In this document: one piece after another, positions 1 to 6,675 of the stretch
Layout of the letters: every line of letters starts with the position of its first letter
Numbering within the stretch: position 1 is the first letter of the stretch
Assembly (NCBI GenBank): GCA_035315685.1
Contig: DATFXR010000418.1
Location: 1 to 28,252 of the forward strand
DNA length: 28,252 bases
Reading direction: 5' to 3'
DNA from: QHWK01 sp035315685
GTDB taxonomy: Bacteria; Acidobacteriota; Vicinamibacteria; Vicinamibacterales; CAVVIG01
Position numbers and translations under genes: made by a program
The notes under the pieces: model-generated
The model's database searches: none
What the model saw: the letters and a program-made list of their open reading frames with translations, nothing else
Told to the model about the DNA's origin: nothing

Positions 1-2
1 TC

Positions 3-1883
3 GTCTACGGCGACTGCAAAGGCGAGTTCGGCCGCATGAACATGGCGACCGGACAGGAGCAGCAGTTCTGGATCAACCCGCAGCAGCGCTACGGCAAGAA
101 TCCGAAGGACATGATGTATCGCTTCGTGCGCCAGTCGCCGATCGAGATCGACGCGCACAACCCGAACATCGTCTATCACGGCTCGCAGTACGTGCATAAG
201 ACCGTTGATGGCGGCGTGCACTGGGCGAAGTTCAGTCCCGACGTGACGGCCAACGGTCCGGAAGGCAAGGTCACGTCGGGTGAGCCGGTTACGCGCGATA
301 TGACCGGCGAGGAGGTGTACGCAGCGCTCTATTCGATGCGATCGTCGCGGCTCGAGCCCGGCGTGTTCTGGACCGGATCGAACGACGGTCCGGTGTGGAT
401 GACGAAGGACAACGGCCGGACATGGAGGAACGTGACGCCGCCGGAGCTGCCGCCAGGCGGCCGGGTGCACACGATCGAGGATTCGCCGCACCGCCGCGGG
501 TCGGCGTACGTCTCCGTCTACCGGATGTATTTGAACGACTTCAAGCCGTATCTCTACCTGACCAACGACTACGGCGTGCACTGGACGCTGCTCACCGACG
601 GCGCCAACGGCATCCCGTCCACGCAGCCGATGCACGTCGTGCGCGAGGATCCCGAGCAGGAGGGCCTGCTGTACGCCGGCACGCTCGAAGGCGCCTACGT
701 GTCGTTCGATCAGGGCAAGCACTGGCAGACGCTGCAGCAGAATCTGCCGGCTACGCCGGTCACCGATATCAAGGTGCACCACGGCGATCTCGTCATCTCG
801 ACGATGGGGCGGTCGTTCTGGATCATGGACGACATCGCGCCGCTGCGCCAGCTCGCGGCGAGCGTGACGAAGCCGGCACGGACGCGCACGACCGACAGTC
901 AGGGTCAGGTGGGCCAGGTTGGTCGGGTAGGTCAGGTGGGTCGAGCGGGTCCGGCAGCTTCGGCCGGTCAGGCGGGTCGGACCGAGGTAGTACTCGCTTC
1001 GCAGGAGCCGGTAACGAACTACTCGGGTCTCGAGCACCGGACTGCGCCGCCGCGTCCGGCTGCGCCGGTCCGCGCACCGATCAAAGCATTCGACGGTTCG
1101 AATGTGTTCCTCTTCACACCGGCGCCCGCATATCGCGTGCGCTACACGCCGATGGGCGGACGACCGGATGCGCCGGAATATCCAGCGGCCGGCGCACGGA
1201 TCGATTACTACCTCGCCGCCCCGTCCGGCGGGGTAAAGCTCGAAATCGTCGACGCAGCCGGGACCGTCGTGCGCTCGTACTCGAGCACGCCGACCGCCGT
1301 GCCAGGCGGCCGCGGCGGTCGTCGCGGCGGCGGTCTGCCTTCCACATTGCCGACCAAGGTCGGCATGAACCGGTTCGTGTGGGATCTCCGTTATCCCGGC
1401 GGACTGACCGGCGGCGGCGACGGCGAAGGCGGCGGATTCGGGGGCAACGGACCGCTGGTCGCGCCCGGCACGTACAAAGCGCGGCTCACGGCCGGTGGCG
1501 TGACCAGGACAGAGACCGTGACAGTGAAGATCGATCCACGCGCCGCGAAAGACGGCGTGACCGTCGCCGATCTCGCAGAGCAGACGAAATTCGCGCTGAA
1601 GCTCCGCGACGGCCTCGCCGAGGCGCGTCAACTCGCGCAGCGCGTGCGCCAGGCGATCGATGCCAGGCGCGGCGATCAGACCCGGCTGCAGAACCTCGCC
1701 GAGCGTCTCAATACGAAGTCGGGTCCGTACGAGGACCAGATGTTCATCGATCAGATGTCGAACGTCGGCCGCGAGATCGGTCAGGCGGATCAGAAGGTGC
1801 CGGCGAGCGCCTACGAGCGCTACAACCAGCTCATGAAGGAGTGGGCGTCGATCAAGGCCGACGCGGACGCCGCGCTCCGCTGA
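3..1883 (+). CDS. BNR/Asp-box (sortilin/VPS10-like) glycosyl-hydrolase-type secreted protein, 5'-truncated
   Basis: The reading frame is open from base 3, before the first ATG at 36, so the window cuts the N-terminus off. The visible part holds at least four Asp-box motifs of the S/T-x-D-x-G-x-x-W type (TVDGGVHW, TKDNGRTW, TNDYGVHW, SFDQGKHW). These are the signature of BNR/sortilin beta-propellers, and the motif FWIMDDIAPLRQL closes the propeller. A low-complexity linker of Gly-X-X triplets follows, then a C-terminal region (FVWDLRYPGG, a Gly-rich loop, then GPLVAPGTYKARLTAGG) typical of a beta-sandwich module in large acidobacterial secreted BNR proteins. A helical tail ends the protein. 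Proteins of this kind are usually about 1000 residues with a signal peptide, so roughly the first third is probably missing. Substrate is unknown; a glycosidase function is only a family label. The TonB-like gene starts 9 nt downstream. Confidence 0.85.
   Translation, partial: VYGDCKGEFGRMNMATGQEQQFWINPQQRYGKNPKDMMYRFVRQSPIEIDAHNPNIVYHGSQYVHKTVDGGVHWAKFSPDVTANGPEGKVTSGEPVTRDMTGEEVYAALYSMRSSRLEPGVFWTGSNDGPVWMTKDNGRTWRNVTPPELPPGGRVHTIEDSPHRRGSAYVSVYRMYLNDFKPYLYLTNDYGVHWTLLTDGANGIPSTQPMHVVREDPEQEGLLYAGTLEGAYVSFDQGKHWQTLQQNLPATPVTDIKVHHGDLVISTMGRSFWIMDDIAPLRQLAASVTKPARTRTTDSQGQVGQVGRVGQVGRAGPAASAGQAGRTEVVLASQEPVTNYSGLEHRTAPPRPAAPVRAPIKAFDGSNVFLFTPAPAYRVRYTPMGGRPDAPEYPAAGARIDYYLAAPSGGVKLEIVDAAGTVVRSYSSTPTAVPGGRGGRRGGGLPSTLPTKVGMNRFVWDLRYPGGLTGGGDGEGGGFGGNGPLVAPGTYKARLTAGGVTRTETVTVKIDPRAAKDGVTVADLAEQTKFALKLRDGLAEARQLAQRVRQAIDARRGDQTRLQNLAERLNTKSGPYEDQMFIDQMSNVGREIGQADQKVPASAYERYNQLMKEWASIKADADAALR
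903..983 (+). repeat. In-frame 9-bp tandem array encoding Gly-X-X triplets
   Basis: About nine degenerate 9-bp units (GGTCAGGTG-like) lie in the reading frame of the BNR protein and encode GQV, GQV, GRV, GQV, GRA, GPA, ASA, GQA, GRT. Because the unit is a multiple of three, expansion or contraction would not shift the frame. The array lies exactly between the beta-propeller and the C-terminal module, so it probably forms a flexible or collagen-like linker. Confidence 0.75.
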
Positions 1884-1892
1884 GGAGAGACC

Positions 1893-2261
1893 ATGCGCAC
1901 CAGTCTTCTCGCGATCCTGCTCGGCGCACTGATGGTGGCGCCCTTCGTCGCGCAGGACGCCACGATCTACGACTCGAAAGCCGATGGCATCACGTTACCG
2001 CAGGTGACCAGGCAGGTGAAGGCGCAGTACACCGCCGAAGCGATGCGGCAGATGATCGAAGGCGACGTGCTCCTCGGCGTCGTCGTCCAGGCCGACGGAG
2101 CTGTCGGTGCGGTCGATGTAAAGGAATCGCTCGACGCGGTCTACGGCCTCGACCAGGAGGCCGTGAAGGCGATGAAGCAGTGGCAGTTCAGGCCGGGGAT
2201 GAAAGACGGCAAGCCGGTGAACGTCCGCGTCGACGTCACGATGCGGTTTACGCTCAAATAG
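1893..2261 (+). CDS. Small exported TonB-C-terminal-domain protein
   Basis: A 122-residue protein. A hydrophobic N-terminus (residues 1-21, MRTSLLAILLGALMVAPFVAQ) looks like a signal peptide or anchor. The rest matches the TonB C-terminal fold: a segment on conversion to product (TAEAMRQMIEGDVLLGVVVQ), ADGAVGAVDV, then the helix and strand LDQEAVKAMKQWQFRPGMKDGKPV and a final beta strand VDVTMRFTLK. It lacks the proline-rich spacer of a full TonB, so it is a stand-alone periplasmic domain of the kind common in this group. The start is supported by GAGGAGAG at 1882-1889 just upstream. It is 9 nt behind the BNR gene and is probably co-transcribed. Its partner receptor is not in the window. It converges with the nitrilase gene across a 16-nt gap. 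Confidence 0.85.
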   Translation: MRTSLLAILLGALMVAPFVAQDATIYDSKADGITLPQVTRQVKAQYTAEAMRQMIEGDVLLGVVVQADGAVGAVDVKESLDAVYGLDQEAVKAMKQWQFRPGMKDGKPVNVRVDVTMRFTLK

Positions 2262-2277
2262 CGATCAAGTAGCCGCT

Positions 2278-3324
2278 TCATTCCCTTGGTGGTCGGCCTT
2301 CTGAGATCGCAAGGGCCTTTGCCTTGCGAACCGGATTGCCGTCGTACGACCTGCGCGCCCGTTCGTACTCGTTTGCCACAGATGCGGCGCCCTCTGCGCC
2401 GCCGACCGTGAGCTCGGCGATGCCTTCGCCCGTGCAGAGGCTGGCAGCATTCGTCTTTCGCCGCGGATCCAGCGAAATCGTCGCGATTCCAATGCCCTCC
2501 TTGTCGTCCATTGACCGAAGGACGGCGCCATCGGAATCGACGATCGCCGAGCGGCCCGGAAAGACTCCGTTGATTTCGTTGGGCGGCGGTTTGTACGATC
2601 GGCCGACTTTATTCACCATCGCCACCGGCACGCCGAGCTTTCGTGCGTACCACGAGGCCAGATGGGTTCCCGGCGGTGACGACAAGCCTCCACCGTTACT
2701 CATATCCGGCGAGGCGTGCGGCATGATCACGAAGTCGGCCGACTCGTTCAGGAATTGCGCCACGGCGAAGCAGTAATAGTTCTCAGCGCAGATGCCAACG
2801 CCGATCTTGCCGATCGCCGTCGAGATCACGTGCGACCCGACCTCGCCCCGAAAGAAATAGGCTTCGGGACCAGCCGGGATTTGTTTGCGGACCCGTCCTG
2901 CTTCCTCGCCCGAGGGCGCCGTCAACACGAAGGTGTCGTAGAAATCCGAACCGGCGGCCTCGAAGAAACTCGCTCCGACCCACACATGGAGCCGCCGTGA
3001 GGTGGACTTCAACCAGTCGACCGACTTTCCGTTCGACGGCTCGGCGGAATCCCAGGTGTCGAACGACAGATAAGACCCTGTCGCCATGAATTCCGGGAAC
3101 AACACGAACTGCGCGCCTTGCTGCACTGCCCGCTCCGCAAAGCCCGTGGCCCGCTTCAAGTTCGCGTCGATGTCGTGGTCGACCGACGGCATCTGGACCA
3201 CCGCGATGCGCAGTGCACGCGCAGCGTCCGCGGGCGGCTGAGCCGCGATCTGAGGCTGCGTTGCCGCGGCAGCGCTCATCGCAGCAACGACAACCAGCAG
3301 CAGTGCGCAACGAAACATCTTCAT
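2278..3324 (-). CDS. Exported carbon-nitrogen hydrolase (nitrilase superfamily)
   Basis: A 348-residue protein starting MKMFRCALLLVVVAAMSAAA, a clear signal peptide; the frame is open further upstream but has no sensible start there. The nitrilase Glu-Lys-Cys triad is visible: E78 in FPEFMATGS, K147 in RVRKQIP, and C179 in GVGICAENYY. The family hydrolyses nitriles, amides or carbamoyl bonds by thioester chemistry; the substrate cannot be read from sequence. Export is unusual, because most nitrilase-superfamily enzymes are cytoplasmic; apolipoprotein N-acyltransferase is an exception but is much larger and multi-spanning. It lies 49 nt downstream of the epimerase gene on the same strand, so the two are probably one unit. 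No good Shine-Dalgarno is seen; ATG at 3318 is an alternative start. Confidence 0.88.
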   Translation of the reverse strand: MKMFRCALLLVVVAAMSAAAATQPQIAAQPPADAARALRIAVVQMPSVDHDIDANLKRATGFAERAVQQGAQFVLFPEFMATGSYLSFDTWDSAEPSNGKSVDWLKSTSRRLHVWVGASFFEAAGSDFYDTFVLTAPSGEEAGRVRKQIPAGPEAYFFRGEVGSHVISTAIGKIGVGICAENYYCFAVAQFLNESADFVIMPHASPDMSNGGGLSSPPGTHLASWYARKLGVPVAMVNKVGRSYKPPPNEINGVFPGRSAIVDSDGAVLRSMDDKEGIGIATISLDPRRKTNAASLCTGEGIAELTVGGAEGAASVANEYERARRSYDGNPVRKAKALAISEGRPPRE

Positions 3325-3373
3325 CGCGGTTGGTCTCAACTGATGCCGACGGCCAAGCTCGTGTGATCGGCGA

Positions 3374-4414
3374 TCATGATCCGATGAACTCTTTTGCCGC
3401 CGCATCCTCCGCCGCGTAGTCGAATGCGTGCGGACGCGAGGTGGTCGGGTTGGCACGCTCCCATTCAATGGTTCGACGGATCGCTTCATCCTGCGCGATC
3501 GGCTCGCGATAGCCGAGCTCCTCGCGAATCCGCGTGGTGTCGGTAGTCCACTGCTGATCGGCGTTGCCGGGCATGAGCAGGTGGGGCGGGACGCGCTCGG
3601 CCGGCAGCGTCACGAGCTGGCCGCTCCATCCCGCGATCGCGACGACTCGCGTGGCCCATTCGAACTCGCTCAGGCACTGCGGTTCCCCGGCGTTGTAGAC
3701 GCGCCCCGCCGATCGCGCATGGGTGGCGGCGAGCGCAATCGCAGCCGCGACGTTTCCGACATATCCGCGCGGCGCGCGCCACCGCGCAAGCCTGTCTTCG
3801 AACAGTATGACGCGCCGCCCGTCGTCGATCCGTTTGACGATCGGTTGCAGCCGATGCAGCGGATCGCCCGGGCCGTAGACCATCGGCAGCCGCAACACCG
3901 TGGCTGGCAGCTCTGCATCGCCGAGGATCTCGCGCTCAACCGGAATCTTGTCGTACTCGTCGTCAAGCCAGCCGAACACCTTCTGCAGCATCTGGATTTG
4001 TTCGGGCGGATAGGTCCGCAGCACCGTGCGCAGCGGCGAATCTTCCGAGAGCGGAACCGGCTCGAGCGGTCCAGGCTCGGAGCCGTGCAGGACACCGCAC
4101 GCTCGATAGACGTCGCAGCTGCTCAGCGCGACGACGCGTGCGGTCGCGCCTCGGAACACCTCCATCAGCTCGCGCGCCTGGCGTCCCGAACTGAGCACCA
4201 GATCGATCACCACGTCAGCGTGCAGGCCGCGAAGCTGATCGCGGCGATCGGCCAGGTGCCGGCGGTCGCCGATGATCTCCTGCGGCGGAGGGCCTGCAAA
4301 ACTCGAACGCGCCGTGCCGCGATGAAACACGATCGTCTCGTGTCCGGCGCGCTGAAGGGCGCTGACCACATGCGGGCCGATGAAGCCGCTACCGCCGATC
4401 AGGAGCACCCGCAT
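3374..4414 (-). CDS. NAD-dependent epimerase/dehydratase (extended SDR superfamily)
   Basis: A 346-residue protein. The N-terminus MRVLLIGGSGFIGPHVV carries the GxxGxxG dinucleotide-binding loop at residues 7-13. Further SDR features are the strand leading to D-R-R-H (GDRRHL), VVALSSCDVYRA after strand 5, and LRLPMVYGPGDPL in the substrate side. The usual Y-x-x-x-K is not clean: the matching region reads EYDKIPVERE, with Lys two residues after Tyr, as in some reductase-like members, so the precise chemistry is uncertain. The C-terminus (IREELGYREPIAQDEAIRRTIEWE) is typical of sugar-nucleotide epimerase homologues. A TACACT hexamer ends 7 nt before the ATG, suggesting a leaderless message. It is the first gene of a likely two-gene unit with the nitrilase. 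Confidence 0.88.
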   Translation of the reverse strand: MRVLLIGGSGFIGPHVVSALQRAGHETIVFHRGTARSSFAGPPPQEIIGDRRHLADRRDQLRGLHADVVIDLVLSSGRQARELMEVFRGATARVVALSSCDVYRACGVLHGSEPGPLEPVPLSEDSPLRTVLRTYPPEQIQMLQKVFGWLDDEYDKIPVEREILGDAELPATVLRLPMVYGPGDPLHRLQPIVKRIDDGRRVILFEDRLARWRAPRGYVGNVAAAIALAATHARSAGRVYNAGEPQCLSEFEWATRVVAIAGWSGQLVTLPAERVPPHLLMPGNADQQWTTDTTRIREELGYREPIAQDEAIRRTIEWERANPTTSRPHAFDYAAEDAAAKEFIGS

Positions 4415-4421
4415 CTCAGGC

Positions 4422-4427
4422 AGTGTA
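4422..4427 (-). promoter_or_regulatory. Candidate -10 for the epimerase gene, leaderless
   Basis: On the minus strand TACACT is followed by 7 nt (GCCTGAG) and the ATG at 4414. No Shine-Dalgarno is present. The hexamer touches the outer edge of the AT-rich heptamer inverted repeat. Confidence 0.45.
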
Positions 4428-4517
4428 ATTAAGAATTGAGAATCAAGAACTAAGAATTCGTGCCATGTTGCGAGGCACTCAGTGTGGCGACGAATTCTTA
4501 CTTCTTAATTCTTAATT
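4427..4517. repeat. AT-rich heptamer-period inverted repeat
   Basis: The left arm (4427-4461) is built of 7-bp words AATTAAG, AATTGAG, AATCAAG, AACTAAG, AATTCGT. The right arm (about 4490-4517) is the degenerate reverse complement, again with 7-bp spacing (AATTCTT, ACTTCTT, AATTCTT). The arms flank a loop of about 28 nt. This stretch is strikingly AT-rich against its surroundings. The right arm includes the stop codon of the fecR-like gene (4512-4514), and the left arm abuts the epimerase promoter. It belongs to the same repeat style as the arrays at 5397, 9283, 12031, 13059 and 18347. Confidence 0.8.
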
Positions 4518-5612
4518 TGGCAGCGGCCGCTTCCAGCCACGCCACCACGTGGTGTCGAGCAGGCCGAGCGCATTCCACCAGCTGTCGAGCGCCGTCCGGT
4601 CGAGCTGCATCGCGGCCTCGCGGGTCACATCGCCCGGCATCGGAACGCGGAAGGCGAGTGCGTCGACGACGGCGCCGCGGTCTTCATCGCCGACCCGAGG
4701 GATGAGGTGCCACAGCGTCATCGCGTCCCGCTCGCGCGCATGCTGAAGCACGATCGCGAGCGCCTGTCGCCGCCGGGCGAGATCGCGCTCAGTGTCGACA
4801 CGATCCAGCGCGTCGTGAAATACCGCGTCCGCATCGTCGAAGCTCGGCGTGCCCGGGCCATTGATGCGATCGGTGCGCGATGACGCGCCGGCGGGCACGA
4901 ACGACTCGTGGCCCTTGTCCTCGAACGCCACCCAACCGGCGCTGACGCTGAGCAGGCCGGTGCCGTCTTCATCGACACGCAGCGTATACACGCAGCCGAG
5001 ATCGGTTGCGCGTGCCGACGCCGTGTCCACGACGAACTGGCCTGGCGGCGCGGTGATGATGGCATGCAGCGTGCCTCGATCGAGCGCGAGTTGATGGTGC
5101 GCGGCGCGCGTCTCGATCAGGCGGACGCGTGTGTTCTCGGCGACCGTGACTTCACCGATCGTGCTCACCTCGATGCGCGCCGTGGACCTGGCGTCGGTCG
5201 TCAGGGTCTGACCGACGCCAAGCCGCGTGTCGGTCGCGAACCGGTGGGTGTCGATCTGCGGCGTTCCGCTCATCGCCGCCACCGACCAGGAGCGCGCCGC
5301 AAATCGCGCCGCCGACCACGTATTTGCGACCAGCAGCGCGATCGCCGCCGCCAGCGCGAGCGCGGGAGCGAGAAACCGGACCCCGACGTAGCGCACGGGG
5401 CTCGGGGCTCGGGGCTTGGGGCTGGCAGTCATGGGAATTACAGCTAGCCGCCAGTCCCCAGCCCCCATTCCCAGTCTGGCCGTAGTGTCCGGCTTCAGCC
5501 GGACCGTGACCTGCGGCGCCGACGTCGTCGTCCGGAGACGGCCGAGCAATTGCTCGAGGCACTGCACCTCCGGATCGGGCGGCTCGGTCGGATCCCAGAG
5601 ATAGTCGCTCAT
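4512..5612 (-). CDS. FecR-domain membrane protein, probable sigma-factor regulator
   Basis: A 366-residue protein. Its ATG (5612) overlaps the stop of the sigma-factor gene as ATGA, a translational-coupling arrangement that fixes the start. The N-terminus SDYLWDPTEPPDPEVQCLEQLLGRLR (about residues 2-27) is a cytoplasmic segment typical of anti-sigma/FecR partners in this group. Residues 35-72 are encoded by dispersed repeats and read as a low-complexity Pro/Arg linker. One membrane helix lies at about residues 79-97. The FecR domain follows (LGVGQTLTTDARSTARIEVSTIGEVTVAENTRVRLIE to SVSAGWVAFED). A C-terminal helical region of about 110 residues has no fold I recognise. It presumably senses an envelope signal and controls the adjacent ECF sigma factor. 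Its stop codon lies inside a heptamer repeat arm, so the last residues may be repeat-derived. Confidence 0.85.
   Translation of the reverse strand: MSDYLWDPTEPPDPEVQCLEQLLGRLRTTTSAPQVTVRLKPDTTARLGMGAGDWRLAVIPMTASPKPRAPSPVRYVGVRFLAPALALAAAIALLVANTWSAARFAARSWSVAAMSGTPQIDTHRFATDTRLGVGQTLTTDARSTARIEVSTIGEVTVAENTRVRLIETRAAHHQLALDRGTLHAIITAPPGQFVVDTASARATDLGCVYTLRVDEDGTGLLSVSAGWVAFEDKGHESFVPAGASSRTDRINGPGTPSFDDADAVFHDALDRVDTERDLARRRQALAIVLQHARERDAMTLWHLIPRVGDEDRGAVVDALAFRVPMPGDVTREAAMQLDRTALDSWWNALGLLDTTWWRGWKRPLPN
5397..5477. repeat. GC-rich heptamer-period inverted repeat inside the fecR-like gene
   Basis: The left arm from 5397 is GGGGCTC, GGGGCTC, GGGGCTT, GGGGCTG. The right arm (about 5445-5477) is CCGCCAG, TCCCCAG, CCCCCAT, TCCCAGT. 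Both have a 7-bp period and are roughly reverse complementary around a loop of about 20 nt. The region stays open in the fecR-like frame and encodes residues of about 46-72 (Pro/Arg/Ala-rich). Confidence 0.75.
5481..5510. repeat. REP-like palindrome, copy 1 (within fecR-like gene)
   Basis: The core is a perfect 8-bp stem at 5487-5504: GTCCGGCT, TC, AGCCGGAC. It is preceded by GTAGT and followed by CGTGA. The same unit recurs at 17144-17179 and 18407-18440. Here it is translated on the minus strand as VTVRLKPDTT (residues 36-44 region) of the FecR-like protein. Confidence 0.85.
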
Positions 5613-6133
5613 GACACACCGAGATGTTCGCGCAGCAGTTTCATGCCGCGATGCAGGTTCACGCGCACCGACGCCGCGGTGAGCCCCGTCCGTTCGGCGA
5701 TTTCGGCGCCGCTCATGCCGTAGACCAGGCGCATCAGCAGCGTCTCGCGGTACGCTTCGGGCAGCTTGCGCACCGCGTCGAGCACCGCGAGCGTCTCGGC
5801 CTCGATCGGCTGACCGCCTGGCAGATCGTCGGGCAGTTCGTCCTGATCCCGCGCGTGCCGCAAGTAGTCGGTGGCGCGGTTGCGCGCGATCGCGGCAAGC
5901 CATCCGCCGAAGGCTCCCGGCTCGCGCAGTTCGCGAATGCGGGTGTACGCCGCGACGAAGACCTCCTGGACGAGATCGTCCACGTCACGCCGCGGCACGC
6001 GACCGAGCAGGATCGCGTGCACCATTCGCACGTAGTCACCGTACAGCCTCGCAAAGGCGTCCTGGTCGCCTGCGGCGACTGCCCGAATCGTGGCAGCCAG
6101 GTCGACTGCACTGGCTGTCGAACTGGCGGGCAT
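5609..6133 (-). CDS. RNA polymerase sigma factor, ECF (sigma-70 family)
   Basis: A 174-residue protein from the ATG at 6133 (MPASSTASAVDLAATIRAVAAGDQDAF). Region 2 is clear: AFARLYGDYVRMVHAILLGRV, then DVDDLVQEVFVAAYTRIRELREPGAFGGWLAAIARNRATDYLR, the core-binding and -10-recognition helices. Region 4 is LPEAYRETLLMRLVYGMSGAEIAERTGLTAASVRVNLHRGMKLLREHL, a helix-turn-helix for -35 recognition. Length is typical for ECF factors. The frame stays open upstream with possible starts at 6172 and 6298, but that extension is Arg/Pro-rich and does not look like protein, so 6133 is preferred. The stop overlaps the start of the fecR-like gene by ATGA. The pair is divergent from the PadR-ADOP operon. Confidence 0.9.
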   Translation of the reverse strand: MPASSTASAVDLAATIRAVAAGDQDAFARLYGDYVRMVHAILLGRVPRRDVDDLVQEVFVAAYTRIRELREPGAFGGWLAAIARNRATDYLRHARDQDELPDDLPGGQPIEAETLAVLDAVRKLPEAYRETLLMRLVYGMSGAEIAERTGLTAASVRVNLHRGMKLLREHLGVS

Positions 6134-6321
6134 CACGGCGAGGACGCGACCAAGCTCGAGCACATGCTCCATGCAAGCAGCCACAGGATCAGACGGCCGC
6201 CGTGCCGGCGATGTTAACCGCGACGGCCGACGGCCGCGGTCGCCCGGCCCCACCAGGCCTACCTGCAGCGACAACCTTCCGTCCCTCGCCATCGTCATAT
6301 ACGCTTAGCCAACATGTCGCT
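6134..6321. other. Intergenic region between sigma factor and PadR gene
   Basis: About 190 bp, GC-rich to position 6290 and then abruptly AT-richer (TCATATACGCTTAGCC). TACGCT at 6300-6305 could serve as a -10 for the PadR gene. CATATA (6296-6301) and TATATG (6328-6333) are short inverted arms around the PadR start and could be an autoregulatory site by analogy with the clearer site at 24687-24726. If the sigma gene starts at 6298 this region would instead be coding. Confidence 0.35.
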
Positions 6322-6330
6322 ATGCAATAT

Positions 6331-6675
6331 ATGAAGTCGCCGGTCCTGGACCGGGAGTTGAAGAAGGGAAGCGCCGAGCTGCTGATCCTGTCGCTGGTCG
6401 AGGATCAGCCGCGCCACGGGTACGACCTGAGCAAACTCATCGAGACGCGGTCGGGTGGTCTGCTCACGTTTCGCGTCGCCTCGCTCTACCCGCTCCTCTA
6501 CCGGCTCGAAAAGCGCGGCTGGATCCAGGGCCGCTGGATCGAGAAGGCCGGTCAGCGGCGCCGCCGCTACTACCGGCTCACAGCCGCCGGCGCGCAGGTC
6601 CTCGAGGCGCAGCGCAACACGTGGCGGGATTTCGTCGAGGCCATCACCCGCATCACAGGAGTCGAGCATGCCTGA
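6331..6675 (+). CDS. PadR-family transcriptional regulator
   Basis: A 114-residue protein (or 117 from ATG 6322). It has the PadR winged-helix layout: LDRELKKGSAELLILSLVEDQPRHGYDLSKLIETRSGGLLTFRVASLYPLLYRLEKRGWIQGRWIEKAGQRRRRYYRLTAAGAQVLEAQRNTW. The hallmark HGYDL and LYPLLYRLEKRGW motifs are present, and the beta-wing carries RRRRYYRLT. PadR proteins usually repress their own operon and release on a small ligand. Its final 8 nt overlap the start of ADOP permease 1 (ATGCCTGA), so it is translationally coupled to it, exactly as the second PadR gene (24356-24691) is to ADOP permease 3. The two PadR proteins are close paralogues (DRELKKGSAE versus DRELRKGSAE). Confidence 0.9.
   Translation: MKSPVLDRELKKGSAELLILSLVEDQPRHGYDLSKLIETRSGGLLTFRVASLYPLLYRLEKRGWIQGRWIEKAGQRRRRYYRLTAAGAQVLEAQRNTWRDFVEAITRITGVEHA

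Noticed and set aside
395..2272. Long plus-strand frame overlapping the BNR protein and TonB-like gene
   Set aside because: Arg/Ala-rich alternate frame; the Asp boxes and TonB-C features lie in the other frames.
5613..5903. N-terminal extension of the fecR-like open frame
   Set aside because: It lies inside the sigma-factor gene in another frame and is Arg-rich; the ATGA overlap at 5612 gives a natural start.
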